This document shows positions 35,440-47,740 of a stretch of DNA of 64,000 nucleotides, in pieces (the first letter of the stretch is position 1; the number at the start of each line of letters is the position of its first letter). The notes beneath the pieces are model-generated. The model saw nothing but the letters and a program-made list of their open reading frames with translations, was not told the origin of the DNA and made no database searches. This stretch comes from Dastarcus helophoroides (lineage: Eukaryota > Arthropoda > Insecta > Coleoptera > Bothrideridae), in contig CM053327.1 of the NCBI GenBank assembly GCA_028583605.1, positions 38,380,626 to 38,444,625 of the forward strand, read 5' to 3'. The position numbers and the translations under genes are program-made.

Positions 35440-37010
35440 CAAAACGAGACTTTTACTAAATTTTGGAACAAAATTCGTATTAGGAACAAAATACGTATTT
35501 GGAACAAAATACGCATTTTGTTCCAAAACAAAGTTTGCATCAAAAATGTTTTTCCAAGATACAACTTATGTAAATGAACGTATTTTAAGAAACGTTGAAG
35601 AATTGTGCCCACCACTTACAACAAGATTAAAATAGTAACGAAATTTGAAGGAAATTTGACACTTTTTTCTGAAAATCTTGAACTCATGTCAAATTTTTGA
35701 TTATAAATTTATACTTTTAATTTCATTTTTAAAACTTTAAGTATACATTCAAAATCTTACAGTGAAAATCAAAATTTCGAAAGAAAAAAACGAACTTTGG
35801 GAAAATGTTAAAAGTTTGAGAAAAAGTCAACATTTTGAGATGACAATAAAGAACTGCGAATGAATTCGAGTTTTATACAACTAAAGGAAAATTAACTTTT
35901 AGGGTGTACTATTTTCGTCAAAATAAGTCACTTTTCAAGGATCTAACAAAGTTATACTTTTACGAAATCTTGGAACAAAATACGTATTTGGAACAAAATA
36001 CGTATTTTGTTCCAAATGCGTATTTTGTTCCAAAACAAAGTTTGCATCAAAAATGTTTTTCCAAGATGCAAATTATGTAAATGAACGTATTTTAAGAAAC
36101 GTTGAAGAATTTTGCCCACCACTTACAAGTAGATTGAAATAGTAACGGAATTTAAACGAAATTTGACACTTTTTTTCTGAAAATCTTGAACTCATGTCAA
36201 ATTTTTGATTATAAATTTATACTTTTAATTTCATTTTTAAAACTTTAAGTATACATTCAAAATCTTACAGTGAAAGTCAAAATTTCGAAAGAAAAAAACG
36301 ATCTTTGGGAAAATGTTAAAAGTTTGAGAAAAAGTCAACATTTTGAGATGACAATAAAGAACTGCGAATGAATTCGAGTTTTATACAACTAAAGGAAAAT
36401 GAACTTTTAGGGTGTACTATTTTCGTCAAAATAAGTCACTTTTCAAGGATCTAACAAAGTTACACTTTTACGAAATCTTGGAACAAAATACGTATTTGGA
36501 ACAAAATACGTATTTTGTTCCAAATGCGTATTTTGTTCCAAAACAAAGTTTGCATCAAAAATGTTTTTCCAAGATGCAAATTATGTAAATGAACGTATTT
36601 TAAGAAACGTTGAAGAATTTTGCTCACCACTTACAAGTAGATTGAAACAGTAACGAAATTTAAAGTAAATTTGACACTTTTTTTTTGAAAATCTTGAACT
36701 CATGTCAAATTTTTGATTCTAAATTTATACTGTCAATTTCATTTTTAAAACTTTAAGTATACATTCAAAATCTTACAGTGAAAGTCAAAATTTCGAAAGA
36801 AAAAAACGAACTTTGGGAAAATGTTAAAAGTTTGAGAAAAAGTCAACATTTTGAGATGACAATAAAGAACTGCGAATGAATTCGAGTTTTATACAACTAA
36901 AGGAAAATTAACTTTTAGGGTGTACTATTTTCGTCAAAATAAGTCACTTTTCAAGGATCTAACAAAGTTACACTTTTACGTAATCTTGGAACAAAATACG
37001 TATTTTTGAT
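35440..37010. repeat. ~508-bp tandem repeat, three copies, with long palindrome
   Basis: Three head-to-tail copies with landmarks 507-508 bp apart (g(c/t)ccaccactt at 35607, 36114 and 36622; a last partial copy fades at about 37010). In the second copy a perfect 32-bp palindrome spans 35986-36017, centred on AAAATACGTATTTT and flanked by GGAAC and GTTCC. The same palindrome recurs near 36497-36528. Confidence 0.92.
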
Positions 37011-37104
37011 TTTTAGAAAATGTTCGCAGAAAATTGACTTTCGTAGCCATGTTATTTTCATGAAGTTTCGCCAATTCTCGTGGTTCAAACGAAAGAAAAT
37101 TTTT

Positions 37105-37265
37105 TAAATAAATTTGGAACAGAAACGTATTTTGTTCCAAAGACGTAATTTGTTCCAAAGACGTAATTTGTTCCAAAGAGGTAATTTGTTCCAAAGGCGT
37201 AAATGTTCCAAAGATGTAATTTATTCTAAAGACGTAATTTGTTTCAAGTACGTAATTTGTACTAA
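37105..37265. repeat. GTTCCAAAGACGTAATTT short tandem repeat
   Basis: About eight degenerate units of 16-18 bp related to half of the palindrome in the 508-bp repeat. The frames here are artefacts. Confidence 0.85.
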
Positions 37266-37299
37266 AAAGCAGCTTCCTGCACGCAATTTTCTGGCTTAC

Positions 37300-38330
37300 G
37301 TATGCAGTTAGGAACTGTTTAGATTGAGCCTATTTCTGAAGGATTTCACATACCTTAGGCCAGATTCAAGACGAAAATCGTTAGTCTTTACTCGGCTTAT
37401 GCAACAACGAGATAATTGCAGGTTTTCCCACGAAAGATCAATGTGGCTTATGCGTCGGCCGCGTTGACAGGATCTTCGGTCTCTAGGGAGGCCGGATGGC
37501 CCCCCTGTGGGTTATCACTCACCTCCACGGAAATAACCGCTCGCACTCTGGCAAAATTTCAGGCAATATCGCGATAATTCACTGTAAATACAGCACCTGT
37601 TGACCGAGTGAGCACATTTGCGACTGGTGAATGTTTTCAAAGACGCCTCGCCGCCGCTGTCTGGTGCCGATTATGTTGTGTACAAAAGCCCATTCTGGAG
37701 ATGATGACTAACACCGTTGACCATTTCACGGTCCGCGGAGACGCCAACGAATTTCTTAAACAAACAGACGGCCAATTTCGTCTCTAGACGAGATGAGAGA
37801 TAATTTGCTTAAGTAGTTCGTTTCGGACACCGGGGGTACCGTGTCGAATTAATAATTAAGAGAGCTAGGGGCCCGCAGTAATGGTTTTTTAAAGCAATTA
37901 CGTTCGGACGATGTATTATTCAAAATGACGATCCTCTCTTATTCGCTATGTATCATTAATTAGAGCGAATATGGATTTTAGTTTATGAAACAGCGCGGAA
38001 ACGCGTAAACTTTGTAAATAGACGGAACACGTTGTGGTACAATTTAAATATATCACGTATTCTAATTGACATTTTGCATGCCTCACACAGAGATCACGTT
38101 CAAATGTTTGTTACATTTCCCTTTTTGGAGTCAAACAACTAAAATAAGCAAAATTAGGTAATTAATCAGGAGGAGGCTGCTATCGCACTTCTAATTACCC
38201 CATAAACCGCTTGAATATCTATGGACGTAAAATAACATCCACATTTGGATCAATTTATTTAATGGGTCCACAGCTGGAGCATTTCTTTCTTTGGCTGCCT
38301 CTTCCCCAACGAGTTTCATTTCAAAATTTT
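37300..38330. other. Unique intergenic DNA between the divergent genes
   Basis: Non-repetitive and richer in GC than its surroundings (especially 37430-37760), lying between the start of gene A and the first known exon of gene B. This is a good place for upstream exons and regulatory DNA. One minus-strand donor-like site is recorded separately. No gene B signal-peptide exon was recognised. Confidence 0.5.
37517..37560 (-). other. Candidate non-coding 5' exon end (donor site) for gene A
   Basis: On the minus strand the text CGTGGAG|GTGAGTG at 37523/37522 is a near-perfect splice donor in GC-rich unique DNA, upstream of gene A exon 1, which itself has a possible acceptor. It could be the end of a 5' untranslated exon. 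The start of that exon is unknown and the site may be fortuitous. Confidence 0.25.
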
Positions 38331-38454
38331 GGTTTAACAATTTTTTTCGAGGTAAAATTCGAATTTGTTCCAAATTTTTACTAATGTCTCATTATCTAAG
38401 ACTTTCATGAAAATATATGTCCTCAAAATTGCCTTACACTTCAAAATTAGCTTT

Positions 38455-38552
38455 GGAACAAAATCCGTATTTTGTTCCAACAAAATCCGTATTTTGTTCC
38501 AACAAAATCCGTATTTTGTTCCAACAAAATCCGTATTTTGTTCCAACAAATA
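38455..38552. repeat. 22-bp tandem repeat with dyad
   Basis: About four head-to-tail units of AACAAAATCCGTATTTTGTTCC, another member of the palindromic GGAACAAAATACGTATTTTGTTCC family. Open frames on both strands are artefacts. Confidence 0.92.
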
Positions 38553-39035
38553 ATATATTATCGTCTGAAAGTTAATTTGCTATGATTTTTGTAAGCACTT
38601 TTCTTTCAGCAATTTCTTTCCTGGAACATTTCTCAAAATAATCCTTATAAATGCCTTGTAAAGAATAATCTTTGTAAATGCCTTTTAACTCATAAAAAAT
38701 TCTTCACTACAAATAGGTCTTTTGTTATAAATTTACATAAAATAAATTTAGTCGCTTCTAATTTTGGCTTTTCATGAAAATCCATAATCAAACTCATCTT
38801 TTTTTTTGCATAAACTACCAGTTAGCGAAGTTTCAACCATTTTCTCAAAATTTCCATTTTTAGGTTTCACTTTATAATAAATATTTTGATTTATTTAAAA
38901 AAGTGGGACATTCTTTTTTAAAATCTTGGAAATTTCGACTAGGGATCCAAATTTTACTAGAACAGTTTGATTATTTTTTCAAAATTTCGACTATATCTGG
39001 ACATATTCGATATTTCGATTATATCTCGACTTTTT
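38553..39035. other. AT-rich intergenic DNA
   Basis: No repeats of clear period and no gene seen. Confidence 0.5.
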
Positions 39036-40950
39036 CTTTAAATTTAGGGAGAAGTTTGCTTGAATAGAGAATTTTTCAGGTTTGTCTCTTCGTGAATTTC
39101 TTCTGAGAATTTTTTGAAATCCTGATCTTTTTTATTTAGTGAATGATGGATTTTTAAAATTGGAATTCATTTCCTCAAAATGTAGGGAGAAGTTTGCTCG
39201 ATTAGATAATTTTTCAGGTTCGTCTCTTCGTAAATTTTTTTTGAGAATTTTTTGAAGCCTTGATTCTTTTTTATTAAGTGAATGATGGATTTTCAAAATT
39301 GGAATCCATTTACCTAAAATGTAGGGAGAAGTTTGCTTGATTAGATAATTTTTCAAGTTCGTCTCTTCGTGAATTTTTTCTGAGAATTTTTTGAAGTCCT
39401 GATCTTTTTTATTTAGTGAATGATGGATTTTCAAAATTGGAATCCATTTACTTAAAATGTAGGGAGAAGTTTGCTTGATTAGAGAATTTTTCAGGTTCGC
39501 CTCTTTGTGAATTTCTTCTGAGAATTTTTTGAAATCCTGGTAGTTTTTATTTAGTGAATGATGGATTTTCAAAATTGGAATTCATTTCCTCAAAATGTAC
39601 GAAGAAGTTTGCTCGATTAGATAATTTTTCAAGTTCGCCTCTTCGTGAATTTTTTTTGAGAATTTTTTGAAGTCCTGATCTTTTTTATTAAGTGAATGAT
39701 GGATTTTCAAAATTGGAATCCATTTACTTAAAATGTAGGGAGAAGTTTGCTTGATTAGAAAATTTTTCAGGTTCGTTTCTTCGTGAATTTTTTCTGAGAA
39801 TTTTTTGAAATCCTGATCTTTTTTATTTAGTGAATGTTGGATTTTCAAAATTGGGATTCATTTCCTCAAAATGTAGAAAGAAGTTTGCTCGATTAGATAA
39901 TTTTTCAGGTTCGTCTCTTCGTGATTTTTTTCTGAGAAGTTTTTGAAGTCCTGAACTTTTTTATTTAGTGAATGATGGATTTTTAAAATTGGAATCCATT
40001 TACCTAAAATGTAGGGAGAAGTTTGCTTGATTAGAGAATTTTTCAGGTTCGTTTCTTCGTGAATTTCTTCTGAGAATTTTTTGAAATCCTGATCGTTTTT
40101 ATTTAGTAAATGATGGATTTTTAAAATTGGAATTCATTTCCTCAAAATGTAGGGAGAAGTTTGCACGATTAGATAATTTTTCAAGTTCGTCTCTTCGTGA
40201 ATTTTTTCTGAGAATTTTTTGAAGTCCTGATCTTTTTTATTTAGTGAATGATGGATTTTCAAAATTGGAATCCATTTACTTAAAATCTAGGGAGAAGTTT
40301 GCTTGATTAGAGAATTTTTCAGGTTCGTTTCTTCGTGAATTTCTTCTGAGCATATTTTGAAATCCTGATCTTTTTTATTTAGTGAATGATGGATTTTCAA
40401 AATTGGAATCCATTTTCTCAAAATGTAGGAAGAAGCTTGCTTGATTAGAGATTTTTTCAGGTTCGTCTCTTCGTGAATTTCTTCTGAGAATTTTTTGAAA
40501 TCCTGATCTTTTTTATTTAGTGAATGATGGATTTTCAAAATTGGAATTCATTCCTCAAAATGTGGGAAAAAGTTTGCTTGATTAGAGAATTTTTTAGGTT
40601 CGCCTCTGTGAATTTCTTCTGAGCATTTTCTGAAATCCTGATCTTTTTTATTTAGTGAATGATGGATTTTCAAAATTGGAATTCATTTACTCAAAATGTG
40701 GGGAGAAGTTTGCTTGATTAGATAATTTTTCAGGTTCGTCTCTTCGTGAATTTTTTGAAATCCTGATCTTTTTTATTTAGTGAATGATGTATTTCAAAAT
40801 TGGAATTTATTTACTCAAAATGTAGGGAGAAGTTTGCTTGTGTAGAGAATTCTTCAGATTCGTCTCTTCGTGATTTTTTTCTGAGAATTTTTTGAAATCC
40901 TGATCTTATTTAGTGAATAATGGATTATCAAAAGTGAAATTCATTTACTC
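39036..40950. repeat. 138-bp tandem repeat, about 14 copies
   Basis: Head-to-tail units of 136-142 bp, mostly 137-138, with landmark 'gtgaatgatggattttcaaa'. On the minus strand a 138-bp unit equals 46 codons and gives open frames of 2-3 units (39132-39572, 39582-39848, 40287-40538) that read KIHHSLNKKDQDFKKFSEEI and so on. One-base slips in unit length break the frame elsewhere. I treat it as a satellite, with a note in the findings. Confidence 0.92.
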
Positions 40951-41600
40951 AAAAGAACCTAACGGAGATTCCACGTAAATGCAAAAAAATCAAAAAGCAC
41001 AAACCCAAATCGAAAGATATCGCTCTGTGGCGCTGAACTTCTGTATTCATCACGAGCGGGCTAGAAATATGGGGCGCTGGTTCCCCCGGTAACAGCTTCG
41101 TCAAAAATGACTTTCTACATCTATCTGTCAAACTATTGTGCAAGAATGTTTTTACGCGTTTATTTTGTGATTTTATTTTACTTGCCAGTTAACATATGCA
41201 TACCTGTTCTGAATGGTAAGTGACCGCTTGGTCGTTATCAGATCTTCATTAAGTTTAATAGCGCCCGACCGGGAGGTCCGCCTTCATTTTTTATGTCTTT
41301 GAAATATAGTTTAATAATGGGTCACTAACAAGCTAGCACGCTGTTAAACTCCCAGCCGCTTGGGCGATATTTCACCATTGATTATCTACAATTAGTCTTA
41401 AAAAAAACCTAAACGGAAGGTAGGGCGCATTTACTGAATCTGTGTTGCTTCTGCTCGGTTTAATTTACCGAATGGGAATTTTACAGAACTCAGCTCTTAG
41501 AGGGCATTCTAGTTTTTTTTTAAAGCGAGAAGAACTTAAAGCGAGTTGATTTGAAACTAAGCAATTTAACAATTCCTGCGAAATTAACAATGTTTGGTTC
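40951..41600. other. Unique intergenic DNA
   Basis: Non-repetitive apart from a 39-bp direct duplication ('gtttggttctaccaaagaac' ...) at its right edge (41594-41669). No exon recognised. Confidence 0.5.
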
Positions 41601-44600
41601 TACCAAAGAACTACCCAAAGTTATATAAAAGTTTGGTTCTACCAAAGAACTACCCAAAGTTATATAAAAGTAATTCACCATCAAAAGTTTGGTTTTCATA
41701 AGAAACTCTTCTCAATAACTAACCCAAATTTGATCCTCATGGCGACTAACCAAAGCATGTACTTTCTGAAAAGTACTCAAAGACTGATCTTCTAAAGAAC
41801 CAAAGAGTTATTTAGTTTGATTAGGAAGTGAACAAAGCTTCATGGTTTTCTGAGAAGTAGAGAAAGTTGGATCAGAAGCATTGACCAAAGTTTGGTTCTT
41901 TCTGAGAACTATGTAAAGCTTAGTATCTCTCTGAAGATGATATCTTGGCTATAAAAACGCGTTAAAGCAACTGTTGTATTTTTTAATCTTTCTTGGTTTT
42001 AGGGGGCAAGATTTTTATATCGATTTTAAAAGTTTGTTCCTGTTGAGAATAAAATCTTCATGAATTTAATAAACATCTGTTTTCAGAACTCTACGCAAGC
42101 TTTGGTCTTCTTAAGAATTAAAGAGTTGTATTAGGTCTTATTAAGAAGTAAACAAAGTTAAAGTTCTCTTGAAAATTAAAGAAAATTTGATTCATGAGCA
42201 CTGACCAATGTATGGTGCATTCTAAGAACCGCGGAAAGCTTAATCTTCTTAAGCACCAAAGAAAGGTGATCTTCATAAGAACTAATCAAAGGTTTGTCCT
42301 TTCTAAGAACTATGCTTTTTCTTTTTCTTTTTGAAAACTTCTTTTAAGGACTAAACAAACTTGGATCAGGAGCACTGACAAAGTTTGGTTCTTTCTGAGA
42401 GCTATGCAAAGCTTGGTCTTGTTGACAATTAAAAAAGGTCAATCTTCGTGAGAACTGATCAAAATTTGTTTGTTTCGAAACTGTACGCACAGTTTGGTGT
42501 TTTTGAGAGTTAAATTGTAGTATTTGGTCTTAATTAAGAAGAAAACAAAGTTTAAGTTCTCCTAAAAATGAAAAAAAAATTGATCATGAGTTCTGACTCT
42601 TTCAAAGAACTGCGGAAAGCGTGATCTTCTTGAGAACTAAAGAAATATGATCTTCATGTTTGTTCTTTTTCTAAGAACTACACAAAGCTTGATATTTTTG
42701 GAAACTTATAAGTGCTGGATTTTTAAAGCAAGTTTAATCTATTTTCAGAAAAAAGTTTGATCATGAGCATTAAACAAAAAACTACAGAAAGCTTGGTCTT
42801 CTTGAGAACTAAACAAAGGCAATCTTCATGAGAACTAATCAAACTTTCTTTCTCTAAGAACTACACAAAGCTTAGTGTTTTTGAAAACTTCTGAGAATTA
42901 AGGAAAGTTGGATCAGGAGCATTGACAAAGTTTGGTTATTTTGATAACTGCACAAAGCTTCGTTTTTTTTTAAAAACTTCTTCTGAAGTCTAAAAAAAGT
43001 TGGATCAGGAGCATTGACAAGGTTTGGTTTTCTCTGAGAACTAGGTAAAGCTCGGTCTCGCTGAGAATTAAAAAAGGTTAATCTTCATCAGAGCTAATCA
43101 AAATTTTTCTCTTTCGAAACTCTACGCAAGTTTTGGTCTTCTTGAGAGTTAAACAGCAGTGTTTAGTCTTATTAAGAAGTAAATAAAGTTCTCTCGAGAA
43201 TTAAAGAAAATTTGATCATGAGTTCTGATCCAAAATTTGATTGTTTCTAAAAACAGTGGAAAGTTTGGTGTTCTTGAGAACCAAAGAAAGGTGATCTTCA
43301 TGAAAACTAATCAAAGTTTGTTTTTTTTCTAAGAACTGCGCAAAGTTTAGTCTTTTGAAAACTTCTTCTAAGAACAACAGAAAGTTGCATCAGGAGCATT
43401 GACAAAGTTTGGTTCTTTCTGGAGAACTATGTAAAGCTTGGTCTGTTGAGAATTAAAAATAGTTGATCTTCGTGAGAAATAATTCAAATTTGTTTCTTTC
43501 GAAACTCTCGCAAAGTTGGTCTTTCTTTAAGAGCTACACAAAGGTTGGTCTTTTTGAAAAATTCTGAGAACTAAAGAAATTTGGATCAGGAGCATTGGCA
43601 AAGTTTGTTTCTTTCTGGAAACTAGGTAAAGCTTGGTCTTGTTGAAAACTAAAAAAGGTTGATCTTCATGAGAATTGATAAAAATTTGTTTCTTTCGAAA
43701 CTCTACGCAAGGTTTGATCTTCCTGAGAGTTAAAGAAAAGTATTTGGTTTTATTCGGAAGTAAAAGAAAACAAATTTGGTCTTATTGAGAAGTAAACAAA
43801 TTTTAAGTTCTCCTGATAATAAAAGAAAATTTGATCATGATCTCTGACCCAATGTTTGATTCTTTCTAAGGACAGCGGAAAGCTTGGCATTCTCGAGAAT
43901 CAAAGAAAGGTGAAATTCATGAGAACTCATCAAAGTTTGTTCTTTCCCTAACAACTACACAAAGGTTAGTCTTATTGAGAACTTCTACTGAGAACTGAAG
44001 CAAGTTGCATCAGAAGAATTAATTTGTCAATTCTCTTGTCAATTCTCCTGATCCAATCACATTTTGGTGTGGTTTCTTCTGAGAACTACGCGAAGCTTGG
44101 TCTTGTTGGGAATTAAAAAGTTCGATCTTCGTGAGAACTAATCAAAATTTGTTTCTTTCGAAACTCTACGCAAAGTTTGGTCGTCTTGAGAGTTAACACA
44201 TTTGGTCTTATTGAGAAGTAAACAAAGTTTAGGTTCTTCTGAGGATGAAAGAAAATTTGATCATGATCTCTGACCCATGTTTGATTCTTTCTAAGAATAG
44301 CAAAAAGCTTGGTCTTCTTGAGACCCAAAGAAAGGTGCTCTTCATGAGAACTCATCAAAGTTTGTTCTTTCTCTAAGAACTACACAAAGCTTAACCGTTT
44401 TAAAAACTTCTTCTGAGAATTAAAGAAAGTTGGTTCAGGAGAATTGATTTGTCAATTCTCTTGTCAATTCTCCTGATCCAATCACATTTTGGTGTGGTTT
44501 CTTCTGAGAACTACGCGAAGCTTGGTCTTGTTGGGAATTAAAAAAGGTCGATCTTCGTGAGAACTAATCAAAATTTGTTTCTTTCGAAACTCTGCGCAAA

Positions 44601-46230
44601 GTTTGGTCTTCTTGAGAGTTAACGCATTTGGTCTTATTGAGAAGTAAACAAAGATTAGGTTCTTCTGAGAATGAAAGAAAATTTGATCATGATCTCTGAC
44701 CCATGTTTGATTCTTTCTAGGAATAGCGGAAAGCTTGGTCTTCTTGAGAACCAAAGAAAGGTGGTCTTCATGAGAACTCATCAAAGTTTGTTCTTTCTCT
44801 AAGAACTACACAAAGCTTAACCGTTTTAAAAAGTTCTTCTGAGAATTAAAGAAAGTTGGATCAGGAGAATTAATTTGTCAATTCTCTTGTCAATTCTCCA
44901 GATCCAGTCACACTTTGGTGTGGTTTCTTCTGAGAACTACGCAAAGCTTGGTATTGTTGGGAATTAAAAAAGGTCGACCTTCGTGAGAACTAATCAAAAT
45001 TTGTTTCTTTCGAAACTCTACGCAGTTTGGTCTTCTTGAGAGTTAACAAATTTGGTCTTATTGAGAAGTAAACAAATTTTAAGTTCTTCTGAGAATAAAA
45101 GAAAATTTGATCATGATCTCTGACCCAATGCTTGATTCTTTCTAAGGACAGCGGAAAGGTTGGTCTTCTTGAGAACCAAAGAAAGGTGATCTTCATGAGA
45201 AATCATCAAACTTTGTTCTTTCAAAGACTGCTCTTTTTGAAAACTTCTTCTGAGAACTAAAGAAGGTTGGATCAGGAGCATTGACTAAGTTTGGTTTCTT
45301 CTGAGAACTATTCAAAGCTTGGTTTTGTTGAGAATTAAAAATAGTTTATCTTCGTGAGTGAGAACTAATTAAAATTTGTTTCTTTCGAAACTCTTGTAAA
45401 GTTTGGTCTTCTTGAGAGTTAATTTGGTCTCTTTAAAAAATAAACAAAGTTTAAGTTCTCCTGAGAATTATAGAATATTTGACCATGATTTTTTATAAGA
45501 ACAGCGGAAAGCTTGGTCTTCTTGAGTCCCAAAGAAAGGTGATCTTCATGAGAACTAATCAAAGTTTGTTCTTTCTTTAAGAACTACACAAAGGTTGGTC
45601 TTTTTGAAAACTCCTGAGAACTAAAAAAAGTTGGATTAGGAGCATTCACAAAGTTTGTTTTTTTCAGGAAACTCTGTAAAGCTTGGTCTTCATAAGAACT
45701 AAAAAAGCTGATCTTCATGAGAGCTAAGCTCCAATATTTTTTCTTTCGTAACTCTGTGTATGGTTTGATCTTCTTGAGAATTTAAGAGTAGTATTTGGTC
45801 TTATTAAGAAGTAAACAAAGTTTAAGTTCTCTTGAGAATTAAAGAAAATTTGTTCATGAGCACTAATCCAATGTTTGATTCTTTCTAAGAACTGCGAAAA
45901 GCTTGGATTTCTTGTGAAAAAAAACTAAAGAAAAGGGATCTTCATGTTTGTTCTTTTTCTAAGAACTACACAAAGCTTGTTCTTTTTAAAAACTACTGTT
46001 TGGTTTTTAAGGAAAGTTTAATTTATTTTGAGAATTAGAGAACGTTTGATCATGAGCATTAAACAAAGTTTGTCTTTTTCCAAGAACCACGCAAAGCTTG
46101 GTCTTCTTGGAAACTAAAGAGTTATTGGTCTTGCTATGAAGTAACAGCGTTCACTTCCTTGGTCCTTGGTGAGGTCTAGAGAGAGTATTTGGTCTTTTTT
46201 AAAAATAAATGGACTAATTTCTGATAACAA
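41601..46230. repeat. AGAACT / TTTGGTCTT repeat field with ~425-bp units
   Basis: Degenerate units of about 20-40 bp ('gagaactaaagaaagtttga', 'cttggtcttcttgagaacta') are organised into longer units. The clearest are three copies about 425 bp apart, marked by GAAT(T)GATTTGTCAATTC near 44016, 44441 and 44866. That marker is itself a 7-bp dyad. Minus-strand frames at 44113-45196 are artefacts of these units. Confidence 0.85.
41923..42024 (+). mobile_element. Dispersed short element, decayed copy
   Basis: CTCTCTGAAGATGATATC-TTG-GCTATA then AAAACGCGTTAAAG. The stem has lost pairing at two positions and the GAAA is AAAA. The tail 'tttcttggttttaggggg' is kept. Confidence 0.75.
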
Positions 46231-46371
46231 AGTACGCCCTTCTGGACCAAACTAAGAACCACTGCTCTAAAACGTTGAAATTTGCAAGAAAAAAAGCCAA
46301 ATTTAAGAAAATGAAGAGATTCCTCAAATAATAGATAATTTAAACAAAATTAGAGACATTTAGTAAACAGT

Positions 46372-46892
46372 CGAGATTTTCCTAAAGCCAAGAGTAGGTA
46401 GGAGTTTTGAGAATAAATTCAAAAATTAAAAAAAAATAGCATTGAGTAATAGACAAAAAAATTGCGATTGTAAATGGGTACTTATTGATGCACCTCATTT
46501 TATTTTAAATATTTAGGCGGTTTTCCCAAAATTTTTGGAGCTCGAAACTCTTTACAAGAAGAAACATTGTTAGAAAAATAATCGAAATTTCGGAAAAAAT
46601 AGAATGTCCAGAAAAAGTGACCAAGTCAAAATTTCGAAAAAACTCTAAATAACTAGAAAATCTTGAAAATTAGAGATTAAAAACAGAAACTTCAAAAAAA
46701 ATTTGCAATGAATTTCGAGCTCCTAAAATTTTGGGAAAACTGTCTAAATATTTAATATAAAACGAGGTGAGTCAAAAAGTACCCATTTAGAGTCGAAATT
46801 TTTGAAAATTCGTCTATTACTCGACGATTTTTTTTTGAAATTATGAATTTATTCTCAAAACTCGTACTAACTTTTGGCTTTAGAAAACTCTC
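46372..46892. mobile_element. Foldback element with arms of about 180 bp
   Basis: The left arm (about 46372-46562) and right arm (about 46705-46892) are imperfect inverted repeats: 'cctaaagccaagagtaggta', 'gagttttgagaataaattca', 'gagtaatagac', 'aaatgggtac', 'taaatatttag' and 'ggagctcgaaa' all return in reverse complement. The spacer between the arms is about 140 bp. An inner sub-element bounded by TA and starting AATGGGTAC (46473-46787) may be a separate Tc1/mariner-like MITE that grew by capturing its flanks. No coding frame. Confidence 0.8.
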
Positions 46893-47740
46893 AACTTTTT
46901 TAAAATTTCTCTATTTTTCTCAACATGTCCATTTTTTTAAAATGAATTCTTTTTGAAAATGTCTATTTTTCGAGAAATGTCTATTTTTGAGAAATGTCTA
47001 TTTTTTGAGAAATGTGCATTTTTTGAGAAACGTCTATTTTTTTGAGTAATGTCTATTTTTTGAAAAATCTCTTCATTCTTTTAAATATTTGACTTTTTCT
47101 GAAAATGTAAACTTTTTGTAATTCGACTTTCAACAAGTTTCGATTTATTTGGCAAAATTTCAACGATCATTTAATTAAAAAGTAAAAAGTTGGAGAACAA
47201 TAATTTCAAAAGTTTGAGAAATATTTTTTTCAGAGATTGCGATTCTTTTCTCAAAATTCGTTATTGGGCAAATTCAAGTTATTCCTAAAATTCGAATTAC
47301 CTTTTTGTCCAAATATGGCTTTTTCCGATTTTGTTCTAAATTGCAGCTTTTTTTCCAAATTTCACCGTTTCTCTAGAAATTTGGACTTTCTATTGATTTG
47401 CCTTTTTTTACATAATTGTGCAATTTTTTTCAAGTGTTTTACTGAAAGAAATATTTTCTTAAAAATTCAACTTTCGCTTCAAATTTGACTGTAAAAATTT
47501 CGTCTGGTTTCTCAAAATTAGCCTTTGAAATTTCGATTTTTATTTTGAAATTGTTTTTGGATGTTTCGACTGTTTCCTTCAAATTCACGCTTTATTATTT
47601 ATTTATATATTTATATATTTTATTTGATCGCAAATTTTAATACTTTTCCAGAAATTTGAACTTTTTTTGGAAAAGCTGTTCCTTTCCTCGAGTTTCCAAA
47701 TTCGTCTATTCTTTCGAAATTTCTTTAAAATCCTAATTTA
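46893..47740. other. T-rich low-complexity DNA
   Basis: Short runs such as 'gagaaatgtctattttt' (about 46965-47060) are tandem. The rest is irregular T-rich sequence. No gene seen. Confidence 0.6.

Noticed and set aside
44113..45196. Minus-strand frames of 68-100 codons repeated three times
   Set aside because: They are copies of the ~425-bp repeat unit and end at different stops. There is no sign of selection.
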